From Pseudomonadota bacterium (GTDB taxonomy: Bacteria > Pseudomonadota > Gammaproteobacteria > Xanthomonadales > Xanthomonadaceae), in the NCBI GenBank assembly GCA_020161335.1, contig JAIUOJ010000017.1:1-36088 (forward strand): 36,088 nt of DNA, given 5' to 3'. The notes beneath the pieces were generated by a model. The model worked only from the letters and a program-made list of their open reading frames with translations. It was not told the origin of the DNA and did not search any database. Of the stretch, positions 1-10,706 are shown piece after piece. A program made the position numbers and the translations under genes. The number at the start of each line of letters is the position of its first letter. Within the stretch, counting starts at the first letter, position 1.

Positions 1-213
1 GTCGCCCCGGAAGCTGCCGATCGCGCGATAGGCGCGGATGAAGGTGTCCTGGGCCACGTCCTGGACTTCGCTCCAGTCGGAAATGTAGCGCCCGATCAGC
101 GCCGCGATCCGGTGCTGGTACTTGCGCACCAGCAGGTCGAAGGCCGCGCTGTCGCCGCGCTGCACGCGCTTGACCAGCTCGAGGTCCAGGGATTGGGTAT
201 CGATCTCGGCCAT
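1..213 (-). CDS. rpoE: RNA polymerase sigma factor RpoE-type (ECF), N-terminal part, cut by window edge
   Basis: The first 71 residues of an ECF sigma factor are present; the rest lies beyond position 1. The protein starts MAEIDTQSLDLELVKRVQRG and continues through sigma region 2, including the stretch DVAQDTFIRAYRAI, which matches the -10 recognition and core-binding part of RpoE/AlgU proteins. In this family the protein directs RNA polymerase to envelope-stress genes and is held at the membrane by an RseA/MucA-type anti-sigma factor, whose gene would be expected beyond the window. The ATG at 213 was chosen because the sequence matches RpoE from its first residues and a GAAGGAG lies upstream at about 225-231. 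A sigma-E-like promoter at 256-283 suggests autoregulation. The family assignment is firm; the orthologue name is likely. Confidence 0.9.
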   Translation of the reverse strand, partial: MAEIDTQSLDLELVKRVQRGDSAAFDLLVRKYQHRIAALIGRYISDWSEVQDVAQDTFIRAYRAIGSFRGD

Positions 214-255
214 CGGGCCTGGCGCTCCTTCTCGCCCGGCCGTCCGACCGGATGC

Positions 256-283
256 TGTGACCAACGACGGGAACGAAAGTTCC
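256..283 (-). promoter_or_regulatory. Sigma-E-type promoter of the rpoE gene
   Basis: Reading the minus strand, GGAACTT (277-283) is followed by 16 bases (261-276) and then TCACA (256-260). The E. coli RpoE consensus is GGAACTT, 15-16 bases, then a TCTGA-like -10. The -35 is a perfect match and the -10 partial. Transcription would start near 249, giving a leader of about 36 bases before the ATG at 213. This fits the autoregulation known for rpoE genes. Confidence 0.7.
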
Positions 284-451
284 GCCCCCCGAGTCTGCTC
301 CATCTTGGGGCGGTGGACCCATGCCGCAAGCCATGGCCGCGCCGGGGCCCGCGCACGCGCCTTCAGCGGGCGTTGCGCCGGGCCGATTTGACGCCGGGGA
401 AACTTCCTCGGGATCATAAAGGCCACTCCATACCCCGACGGATGGCCCCGC

Positions 452-2521
452 ATGCTCGCTGGCCTCGATGGACTGCGCTTCCAGCACTGGCAGGTCGACC
501 TGCGCCCGGACGGCGTGGTGGTGCTGTCGTTCGACCGCGCGGACGAATCGGTCAACACCTTCGGCCAGGACGTGCTGATCGAACTGGACGCGCTGCTGGA
601 GAGGCTGGCGATCGATCCGCCCAAGGGCCTGGTGCTGCGCTCGGCGAAGGAGCGCGGCTTCATCGCCGGCGCCGACATCCGCGAGTTCGCCGAGTTCGAC
701 CGCAAGGGCACCATCGCCGACTCCATCCGCCGCGGCCAGCAGACCTTCCAGCGCCTGGCCGAGCTGCCCTTCCCCACCGTCGCGGCGATCCACGGCTTCT
801 GCATGGGCGGCGGCACCGAGATCTCGCTGGCCTGCACCTATCGCGTGGCCAGCAACGATCCGTCCACGCGCATCGGCCTGCCCGAGGTGAAGCTGGGCAT
901 CTACCCCGGCTGGGGCGGCAGCGTGCGCCTGCCGCGGCTGGTCAGCGCGCCGGCGGCGATGGACGTGATGCTCACCGGGCGCACGCTGTCGGCGCAGGCC
1001 GCACGCGCGATGGGCCTGGTCGACGACGTGGTGCCGCCGACCGAACTCATCGACACCGCCGCCGCGCTGGCGCTGGCCGGCACCCGGCGCCCGTTCAAGC
1101 AGCGCTTCCTCGGCTGGTTCACCAACACCTGGCCGGTGCGCCAGCTGCTGGCGCCGATGCTGGTCAAGCAGGTCGCGCGCAAGGCGCGCAAGGACCACTA
1201 TCCCGCGCCGTATGCGCTGATCGAAACCTGGCGACGCAGCAGCGGCGGCATCCAGGCGCTGCTCAAGGCCGAGCAGAAGTCGGTGGTGAAACTGGCGGGC
1301 ACGCCGACCGCGCGCAACCTCACCCGCGTGTTCTTCCTGCAGGAACGACTCAAGGGCCTGGGCGGCAAGGCTCCGCACGACATCGCGCGCGTGCACGTGG
1401 TCGGCGCCGGCGTGATGGGCGGCGACATCGCCGCGTGGTCGGCCTACAAGGGCTTCGAGGTGACGCTGCAGGACCGCGAGCAGCCGTTCATCGACAAGGC
1501 CATGGCGCGTGCGCAGGAACTGTTCGCCAAGCGCGTGAAGGACGCCACCAAGCGCCCGGCCGTGGCCGCGCGACTGGTGTCGGACCTCGACGGCCAGGGC
1601 ATCGCGCAGGCCGACCTGGTGATCGAGGCGATCATCGAGAACGCCGACGCCAAGCGCGCGCTGTATGCCACGGTCGAGCCGCGGCTGAAGCCCGAAGCGC
1701 TGCTGACCACCAACACGTCCTCGATCCCGCTGGTCGAACTGCGCGACCACCTCGCGCGTCCGGCGCAGTTCGCCGGCCTGCACTACTTCAATCCGGTGGC
1801 GCTGATGCCGCTGGTGGAGATCGTGCAGCACGATGCGATGGCCGCGCAGACCGGGCAGCGCCTGGCCGCGTTCTGCAAGGCGATCGACAAACTGCCGGTG
1901 CCGGTCGCCGGCACGCCCGGCTTCCTCGTCAACCGCCTGCTGTTCCCGTACATGCTCGAAGCCGCGACCGCGTATGCCGAAGGCGTCCCCGGCGCGGTGA
2001 TCGACAAGGCCGCGGTGAAGTTCGGCATGCCGATGGGACCGATCGAACTGATCGACACGGTGGGCCTCGACGTCGCCTACGGCGTCGGCCAGGAACTCGC
2101 GCCGTTCCTCGGCCTGTCGATCCCGCCGGCGCTGGCCACCCCGCCCGAACCCGGCAAGCGCGGCAAGAAGGATGGACAGGGCCTCTACGCCTGGGAACAG
2201 ACCGACAAGGGTAGCAAGCCGAAGAAGCCGGAGGTGCCGAAGGACTACACCGCGCCCGACGACCTCGAGGACCGGCTGATCCTGCCCCTGCTCAACGAGG
2301 CCGTGGCCGCGCTGCACGATGGCGTGGTCGCCGATGCCGACCTGCTCGATGCCGGCGTGATCTTCGGCACAGGCTACGCGCCGTTCCGCGGCGGCCCGAT
2401 CCAGACTATCCGCGAAACCGGCGTGGACGTGGTGCTGGGACGGCTGAAGGCGCTGCAGGAGCGTCATGGCGACCGCTTCGCGCCGCGCCCGGGCTGGGAC
2501 AACCCGGCGCTGCGGGGATGA
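452..2521 (+). CDS. fadJ: Fatty acid oxidation multifunctional enzyme (enoyl-CoA hydratase / 3-hydroxyacyl-CoA dehydrogenase)
   Basis: A 689-residue FadB/FadJ-type alpha subunit. Residues 1 to about 190 are a crotonase (enoyl-CoA hydratase) domain with FIAGADIREF, the oxyanion segment GFCMGGGTE and LPEVKLGIYPGWGG; the two catalytic glutamates of the family correspond to E123 and E145. From about residue 310 a Rossmann NAD-binding dehydrogenase domain starts with VVGAGVMGG, followed by LHYFNPVALMPLVEIV, which carries the catalytic His region, and GTPGFLVNRLLFPYMLEA. The C-terminal helical domain includes GYAPFRGGPIQ. It hydrates trans-2-enoyl-CoA and oxidises 3-hydroxyacyl-CoA in cytoplasmic beta-oxidation. 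No thiolase (fadI) gene is adjacent, so the partner is elsewhere. It is slightly shorter than E. coli FadB/FadJ. Whether it is the FadJ or FadB orthologue cannot be settled here, so the symbol is provisional. The 238-bp gap before it (214-451) holds the rpoE promoter and no other gene. Confidence 0.88.
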   Translation: MLAGLDGLRFQHWQVDLRPDGVVVLSFDRADESVNTFGQDVLIELDALLERLAIDPPKGLVLRSAKERGFIAGADIREFAEFDRKGTIADSIRRGQQTFQRLAELPFPTVAAIHGFCMGGGTEISLACTYRVASNDPSTRIGLPEVKLGIYPGWGGSVRLPRLVSAPAAMDVMLTGRTLSAQAARAMGLVDDVVPPTELIDTAAALALAGTRRPFKQRFLGWFTNTWPVRQLLAPMLVKQVARKARKDHYPAPYALIETWRRSSGGIQALLKAEQKSVVKLAGTPTARNLTRVFFLQERLKGLGGKAPHDIARVHVVGAGVMGGDIAAWSAYKGFEVTLQDREQPFIDKAMARAQELFAKRVKDATKRPAVAARLVSDLDGQGIAQADLVIEAIIENADAKRALYATVEPRLKPEALLTTNTSSIPLVELRDHLARPAQFAGLHYFNPVALMPLVEIVQHDAMAAQTGQRLAAFCKAIDKLPVPVAGTPGFLVNRLLFPYMLEAATAYAEGVPGAVIDKAAVKFGMPMGPIELIDTVGLDVAYGVGQELAPFLGLSIPPALATPPEPGKRGKKDGQGLYAWEQTDKGSKPKKPEVPKDYTAPDDLEDRLILPLLNEAVAALHDGVVADADLLDAGVIFGTGYAPFRGGPIQTIRETGVDVVLGRLKALQERHGDRFAPRPGWDNPALRG

Positions 2522-2671
2522 GCCGGGAGCACCGCGGCGGCCGAACCCGCACGGCCGCTGAACACGTCTGCGCAATGGCGCCGGCGCACTGATTTTCGAC
2601 GCGCGGCAGGCGCAGACTCCCGCGCCATCGCGCCGGGGCTGTCCCGCCGCCCCAGCGCGGCGCCTGCCTGC

Positions 2672-4675
2672 ATGTCCCCTCCCGCCTTCCGCCGGCCACT
2701 GGCCCGGTTGCACCCGTTCCTGCTCGCGTTCGCCGCGGGGCTCACCGTGCTGGCGTTGTCGCGCGTCGCACTGTCGTGGTGGACGATGGATCGGATCGAT
2801 CTCGTCGACGGCATGCGCGAAGTGTTCCTGGGCGGCCTGCGCGTCGACATCGCCACGCTCTGCGGCCTGCTCGGCGTGCCTGCCGCCGCTTGGATGCTGC
2901 TGCCCGCACGCTGGGCGCGCCACCGCGTCGCGTCGGGGGTCGCGGCGCTCTACGCCACGGCCGTGCTGGCCGCGCTCGTCTTCCTCGAAGCCTCGACGCC
3001 CGCGTTCATGGGCGAGTACGGATTGCGGCCGAACCGGATCTTCGTCGAGTACCTCATCTACCCGCAGGAAGTGGCCGCGACCGTGGCGAAGGGCCATGCA
3101 GGCTCGGCGCTAGCGACGATGCTGGCGACCGCCCTCGCCGGCGTGTTTGCATGGCGCTGGCTGCGTCCGCACTTCGTGGAAAGCACGCGGCATTCGCCGG
3201 CCCTGGCGATCCGCACCGCATTGGCCATCACGATCGTGCTGGCATCGGCACTGGGCGTGCGCTCGTCATTCGGGCATCGGCCGATGAACCCCGCGATGCT
3301 CGCCTTCAGCGAAGACCCGACGGTCAACGTGCTGCCGCTCAACTCGACCTACTCGGTGTTCTTCGCCGTGCGCGCGCTGCTGCAGGACGAACCGGGCGCC
3401 GAGATCTACGGCAGCATGCCGGTCGCGGACATCGTGCGCGAAGTGCGCGCCGAATCCGCCCTGCCCGCCGATGCCTACGTCGATCCCGCGCTGCCCACGC
3501 TGGCGCGGCGCACGCCGAGCTGGCGCGGCACGCCACGCAACCTGGTCATCGTGCTCGAGGAAAGCCTGGGCGCCGGCGCCATCGGACATCTCGGCGGCTT
3601 GCCACTATCGCCCGAGATCGATGCGCTGAGCCGCGAGGCGTGGACGTTCGAACGCCTATATGCCACCGGCACGCGTTCGGTGCGCGGGATCGAGGCGGTC
3701 CTGACCGGCTTCACCCCGACGCCGGCACAGGCGGTGGTGAAGCAGCCCGGGAGCCAGCACGGTTTCTTCACCCTCGCCGACCTGCTGCGCCGCCACGGCT
3801 ACGACACCACGTTCTACTACGGCGGCGAGAGCCACTTCGACAACATGCGCGGCTTCTTCCTCGGCAACGGCTTCACCCGCATGATCGAGCAGAATGACTA
3901 CCGCAATCCGTCCTTCACCGGCTCATGGGGCGTGTCGGACGAAGACCTGTTCGCGCGCGCCGACGAAGAGTTCGACCGGCTGCATGCGGAAGGAAAGCCG
4001 TTCTTCGGCCTGGTCTTCAGTTCCAGCAACCACGATCCGTTCGAGTTCCCCGACGGCCGCATCACCCTGTACGAACAGCCAAAGCAGACGCGCAACAACG
4101 CCGCGAAGTACGCCGACCATGCCGTCGGCACGTTCTTCCGCCGCGCGAGGGCCTCCGGCTACTGGCACGACACCGTTTTCCTCGTGGTCGCCGACCATGC
4201 CGCCAGGGTGCTCGGCCAGGAACTGGTGCCGATCGGCAACTTCCATGTCCCCGGCCTCATCCTCGGCCCGGGCATCGCGCCGCGTCGCGACGGACGCATC
4301 GTGAGCCAGATCGACCTGCCGCCGACCCTGCTGTCGCTGGTGGGCCTCGGCGACGCCACGCCCATGACCGGGCAGGACCTCACCGACCCGACGCGCCTGC
4401 AACCGGGGCGCACGATGATGCAGTACGACGCGAACTTCGCCTGGATGGAGGGCGACCGGGTCGTGGTCCTGCAGCCGGGACAGGCGGCAAGACAGTTCGC
4501 GTATCGCCGGGAGGCGGAAGCCCTGCTGCCGACGCCACTCGATCCTGCCCTGTCGCGTCGCGCGCTCGCGCAGGCGCTGTGGGCCACCCATGCCTACGGG
4601 AAGGGGCTGTATCGATTGCCCGGGGCAGCGCCTGGCTGCACGCGGGCACAGGCCACGAAGCCCTGCGACCCGTGA
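2672..4675 (+). CDS. LTA synthase / sulfatase-family membrane phosphotransferase
   Basis: A 667-residue inner-membrane protein. The N-terminal ~215 residues contain about five hydrophobic segments (for example FLLAFAAGLTVLALSRVAL). A periplasmic alkaline-phosphatase/sulfatase fold follows. Family metal and nucleophile motifs are visible: NLVIVLEESLGAGAIG, where the Glu is a metal ligand; YATGTRSVRG near residue 333, where a Thr is the likely nucleophile as in LtaS; SSSNHDPFEFPDG; and VFLVVADHAARV, the C-terminal Asp-His pair. In this family the enzyme transfers phosphoglycerol or phosphoethanolamine-like groups from phospholipid to an envelope acceptor (LtaS, OpgB). In a Gram-negative, an osmoregulated glucan or other envelope glycan is the likely acceptor, but the substrate cannot be read from sequence. 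It lies 150 bp after the fadJ-like gene and converges on the lipoprotein gene, with 15 bp between the stops. Confidence 0.85.
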   Translation: MSPPAFRRPLARLHPFLLAFAAGLTVLALSRVALSWWTMDRIDLVDGMREVFLGGLRVDIATLCGLLGVPAAAWMLLPARWARHRVASGVAALYATAVLAALVFLEASTPAFMGEYGLRPNRIFVEYLIYPQEVAATVAKGHAGSALATMLATALAGVFAWRWLRPHFVESTRHSPALAIRTALAITIVLASALGVRSSFGHRPMNPAMLAFSEDPTVNVLPLNSTYSVFFAVRALLQDEPGAEIYGSMPVADIVREVRAESALPADAYVDPALPTLARRTPSWRGTPRNLVIVLEESLGAGAIGHLGGLPLSPEIDALSREAWTFERLYATGTRSVRGIEAVLTGFTPTPAQAVVKQPGSQHGFFTLADLLRRHGYDTTFYYGGESHFDNMRGFFLGNGFTRMIEQNDYRNPSFTGSWGVSDEDLFARADEEFDRLHAEGKPFFGLVFSSSNHDPFEFPDGRITLYEQPKQTRNNAAKYADHAVGTFFRRARASGYWHDTVFLVVADHAARVLGQELVPIGNFHVPGLILGPGIAPRRDGRIVSQIDLPPTLLSLVGLGDATPMTGQDLTDPTRLQPGRTMMQYDANFAWMEGDRVVVLQPGQAARQFAYRREAEALLPTPLDPALSRRALAQALWATHAYGKGLYRLPGAAPGCTRAQATKPCDP

Positions 4676-4690
4676 CGGCCCCGACGCCGG

Positions 4691-6382
4691 TCAGATCCTG
4701 GACGCCGTCGGCCTGATGTCCGCGTTGCGCCATGCTTCGGCGAACCGCGCCTGCACCTGCACGGCTTCCGGCTTGCCCTGCGCTTCCAGGCTCCTGGCCA
4801 GGCCGAACAACGACCAGCCGTTGCCGGGGTTGCGCCGCAGCTCCTCGCGGTACACCGCTTCGGCCTCGGCCGGGCGCCCGGCCTGCAGCAGCACCGCGCC
4901 GAGGGTGTGCCGCACCGGCGCGTGCCAGCCCGGTGGTTCGTCGTAGGGAATCGCATCCTCGATCGCGATGCCCTCGCCCAGCGCCGCGGCGGCATCGTCG
5001 AACTGCCCGCGCGCCGCCGCCAGCTCCGCGGTGACGGTACGTTCGGCGATGCGCGCGGCATGCGCCAGCGGATAGCGGTCCCAGACCAGCAGCTGGTCCA
5101 TCGCGGGATCGGCCGCCAGCGGACGCAGCTTGGCGAGGTGCGCGTCCGCGTCGGCCAACCGGTCCTGGCGCACGGCGGCCATCGCCTGCGCGTAGTGCCA
5201 GATCGCGGTGACATAGGGCAGGTCCGGGGCCGGGTTCGGCACGCCCACGATCTCGTCCCAGCGGCCGAAGCGCACGCGGTCGAACCAGCCGGTCAGCCAG
5301 TAGTGCTGCAGGCCGGCGAACCCCGGCTGGCGCATCAGTTCCTGCAGATCGGCGCGTTCCGAGGTGGCCGCCGCCGACGCCTTCGCCAGCGCGCCGTTGC
5401 CTTCCATGCTGGCCGCGAACCACAGGAAGTGATGGTTGTGCGGCACGTAGCCGAGCGGATACACGCCCTGCACGTTGCCACGGCACAGCGCGAGGTAGGC
5501 ATCGTCGGCCTCGATCGCGCGCTGGTTGGCGACCACCGCATCGTGCCAGCGGCCGACACGCGCGTAGATGTGCGCGGGCATGTGCACGAGGTGGCCGGAA
5601 CCCGGCACCAGCGTGCGCAGGCGGTCGGCGGCATCGGCGCCGCGCTGCGGGTCGGCCGAGGCCTCGACCGCATGCACGTACAGGTGCAGCGCGCCGGCAT
5701 GGTCGGGATGGCGTGCCATCACCGATTCCAGCGTCTGCACCACTTCGGCGGTGTGGCCCTTGGGCTGCAGCTGCGCGTCGTAGTAGTCCCAGGGCTGCAG
5801 GTCCATCAGCGCCTCGGCGAGGAACACGGCCGCGTCGAGGTCGTCCGGGCGCTTGCGCGCCAGTTCGCGCGTGGCCGCGGCGTAGGCTTCGTCCAGCGCA
5901 CGACGATCCTCCGGCGGTTGTTCCGCGTAGCGCGCCGACAGCGCCTCGATGAAGGCCTGCTCGCGCTCGCTGGCGTTGGGCGCGAGCGAGCGCGCGCGCT
6001 GCAGGCGCTGCCAGGCATCGGCGTTGTCGGCCGGGTCCATGGTCGCGTTGACATGCGGGCCCAGCACCAGCGACGCGCCCCACCAGCACATCGCGCACTG
6101 CGGATCGAGTTCGGCCGCCTTGAGGAACGAGCGCTCGGCGGCATCGTGGTTGAAGCCATAGGTGAGCATCAGCCCCTGGTCGAACCAGCGCTGCACCTCG
6201 GGGTGCGTGGTCGTGATCGCGAAGTGGTGGTCGCCGAGCCCCTCCAGCAGGTGCGCGCCGATCATCGCCATTTCCGGTGGCGACACGGCGGGCGTGGCGG
6301 CAGGCGGTGCAGCGCGGTCGCAGGCGGCCAGCGCGAGCACCGCGGCAAGGCAGGCCAGGGAAAGCGGGCGGAACTTCGTCAT
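4691..6382 (-). CDS. TPR-repeat lipoprotein
   Basis: A 563-residue predicted lipoprotein. The N-terminus MTKFRPLSLACLAAVLALAA followed by Cys is a type II signal peptide with an LAAC lipobox at about residues 18-21. The ATG at 6382 is preceded by GGAGG at good spacing (GGAGGCCGCA-ATG), which decides the start over longer frames. The mature part is helical with tetratricopeptide-like units: LMLTYGFNHDAAERSFLKAA near the N-terminus, AGALHLYVHAVEAS and YARVGRWHDAVVANQRAIEA in the middle, and a clear C-terminal TPR (AGRPAEAEAVYREELRRNPG...). Long TPR proteins of this kind occur in proteobacteria without an assigned role; protein-protein interaction at the membrane is the general expectation. The 200-bp gap upstream (6383-6582) shows no other gene. 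Confidence 0.82.
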   Translation of the reverse strand: MTKFRPLSLACLAAVLALAACDRAAPPAATPAVSPPEMAMIGAHLLEGLGDHHFAITTTHPEVQRWFDQGLMLTYGFNHDAAERSFLKAAELDPQCAMCWWGASLVLGPHVNATMDPADNADAWQRLQRARSLAPNASEREQAFIEALSARYAEQPPEDRRALDEAYAAATRELARKRPDDLDAAVFLAEALMDLQPWDYYDAQLQPKGHTAEVVQTLESVMARHPDHAGALHLYVHAVEASADPQRGADAADRLRTLVPGSGHLVHMPAHIYARVGRWHDAVVANQRAIEADDAYLALCRGNVQGVYPLGYVPHNHHFLWFAASMEGNGALAKASAAATSERADLQELMRQPGFAGLQHYWLTGWFDRVRFGRWDEIVGVPNPAPDLPYVTAIWHYAQAMAAVRQDRLADADAHLAKLRPLAADPAMDQLLVWDRYPLAHAARIAERTVTAELAAARGQFDDAAAALGEGIAIEDAIPYDEPPGWHAPVRHTLGAVLLQAGRPAEAEAVYREELRRNPGNGWSLFGLARSLEAQGKPEAVQVQARFAEAWRNADIRPTASRI

Positions 6383-6582
6383 TGCGGCCTCCGGCAAGGT
6401 CGGATGGAGGTGGCGTGGCGGCGCGCCCCGGCGTTGCCGGTCGAGCCTGCGGCCGCGTGCAGCCGCCCCGGTGCCACTGCGCTGCGTCCTGTCCGGGTGC
6501 ACGCGGCCCCTTCCCGGAATGATCCCCGTCCTGTAACACGGCGTGGCAGGGCGCAAGCGGCCATGCCGTCCGCGCGCCGATC

Positions 6583-7662
6583 CTAGTCTGCGAGGACGCC
6601 CAGGTCGCGCAACACCGAGGCCAGCCGCGCCCGCTGCGCGTCGATCGCGTCGGGTCCGTCGTAGGGCAGCACCGTCCAGGTCTCGCGCGCCTGCATCGCC
6701 TCGCCGGGCGCCAGCCTGCGCATCGGCGCGTGCACTTCCAGTTCCAGCAGGCCGGCCGCGGGATCGCCGGCCAGCCAGTCGAGGTAGAGCTCGACCTGTC
6801 CATGGCCGGGATCGATGCCGTCGCCAGGCTGAAGGTCGAAGCGGATCAGCAGCAGCTGGTCGGCGACGAAGGCGGCGATCCAGCCCGCCGAGGGCGCAAC
6901 GAACACCTTGCCGCGACGACCGCCCTTGCCCGGCGGCGGCGGGTCGAGCTGCAGCGAATACAGCCCGTCCCGCCACCACGCGACCGGGCCGTCGTAGACC
7001 TCGCTGCCGTCGGCGCGCAGCCGCGCGTCCCCGGGCGACGCCACCGGCACGAACACGCGGCTGGTCGCCGGCACGCGGGTGTTGAACCACAGGTTGCGGT
7101 GGACCTCGCGGTCTCGCGTGTTCACCGCCTCGGCATCGAGCTGCAGCGTGCCCGGAGCGCCCTCGACCAGGCGCAGCGCCTGCCGCACCTGCAGGCCGCT
7201 GACGGGGCTGGGCACGCCTTCGAGCACGATGTGGCCGGGTGACGATTCGAGCACGCGGTTGCGCGCGTTCGCCAGCCACGGGTCCGGGGGCCACGGCGCG
7301 GCACTGTCGCGACGCTGCGGATTCACGTCCTGGTCCAGCCACCATCGCGCCTGCGGCCCGATCCACAGTTCGTGGCCGAGGTAGGGGATGTTGTCGCCAT
7401 CGGCCGAGGGCACCGGCGACGGCTGCGCCGCGATCGCCGCGTCACCGGCCTTCAGCAGGTTGCCGCGGCCATGCAGCGACGCGTGGACGATGCGCCCGCC
7501 CAGCGCGGGCGCGACTTCCACGCGCAACACGCCATCGTCGAGCACCTGCGTTTCGGCCGCGCCGGCGAGCGTCGCCCAGCCCAGGCAGGCGAACGCCAGC
7601 CACGCGCGCCCTGCACCGCGGCGCAGGCGTCCTGGCGACGTCGGCAGGCCGTCGCCGCTCAC
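6583..7662 (-). CDS. Secreted DUF4380-type protein, translationally coupled to pilZ
   Basis: A 359-residue predicted secreted protein. The best start is a GTG at 7662 inside the sequence ATGTGA that ends pilZ, so the two genes overlap by 4 bases. This start gives a signal peptide: a basic RLRRGAGRA, the hydrophobic run WLAFACLGWATLAG, and a likely cut after AGA before AETQ. The mature part is beta-rich: LRVEVAPALGGRIVHASLHG, NIPYLGHELWIGPQ, LWFNTRVPATSRVFVPV and WTVLPYDGPDAI. The pattern resembles the galactose-mutarotase-like, DUF4380-type proteins that may bind or act on carbohydrate. No catalytic residue can be assigned. It is the last gene of the pabB-mltG-tmk-holB-pilZ run. The family assignment is from pattern only. 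Confidence 0.75.
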   Translation of the reverse strand: MSGDGLPTSPGRLRRGAGRAWLAFACLGWATLAGAAETQVLDDGVLRVEVAPALGGRIVHASLHGRGNLLKAGDAAIAAQPSPVPSADGDNIPYLGHELWIGPQARWWLDQDVNPQRRDSAAPWPPDPWLANARNRVLESSPGHIVLEGVPSPVSGLQVRQALRLVEGAPGTLQLDAEAVNTRDREVHRNLWFNTRVPATSRVFVPVASPGDARLRADGSEVYDGPVAWWRDGLYSLQLDPPPPGKGGRRGKVFVAPSAGWIAAFVADQLLLIRFDLQPGDGIDPGHGQVELYLDWLAGDPAAGLLELEVHAPMRRLAPGEAMQARETWTVLPYDGPDAIDAQRARLASVLRDLGVLAD

Positions 7663-8014
7663 ATCGTGTGCGTGGGCTTCTCGGCGTTGAGCGTGCCGGC
7701 GAGCAGGGTCTCGATCCGGCTCTTCACCGTCTCGCCTTCGGGCGTGTCCGCGAACTGCACGCCGACACCGGCGGTGCGCGCGCCCTGGGCGCCGGTCGGC
7801 GTGGCCCACACCACCTTGCCGGCGACCGGCAGGCGCTCGCTGGATTCGGGCAGGGTCAGCAGCAGGAAGACCTCGTCGCCGAGGAAATAGCGCTTGGGCG
7901 TGGGCACGAAGATGCCGCCATGCTTGAGGTAGGGCATGTAGGCGTTGTACAGCGCGGCCTTGTCCTTCACTGCCAGCGACAGGATGCCCTGGCGCGCGCC
8001 ACCCGCGGTCGTGT

Positions 8015-8018
<4 letters not shown>
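7659..8018 (-). CDS. pilZ: Type IV pilus assembly protein PilZ
   Basis: A 119-residue single-domain PilZ protein: MNTTAGGARQGILSLAVKDK at the start, then AALYNAYMPYLKHGGIFVP, YFLGDEVFLLLTLPESSERL and AGVGVQFADTPEG. It lacks the RxxxR and (D/N)xSxxG residues that bind cyclic di-GMP in most PilZ domains. This is the pattern of the founding PilZ of Pseudomonas and of the Xanthomonas pilus PilZ, which works by contacting the ATPase PilB and the regulator FimX rather than by binding the nucleotide itself. The ATG at 8018 overlaps the holB stop (ATGA). Its place after tmk-holB is the usual one in this group. Confidence 0.93.
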
Positions 8019-10667
<2,649 letters not shown>

Positions 10668-10706
10668 GCGGCGACTCCTGCGGGAAGTTGGATGGCGTGC
10701 ATGCGC

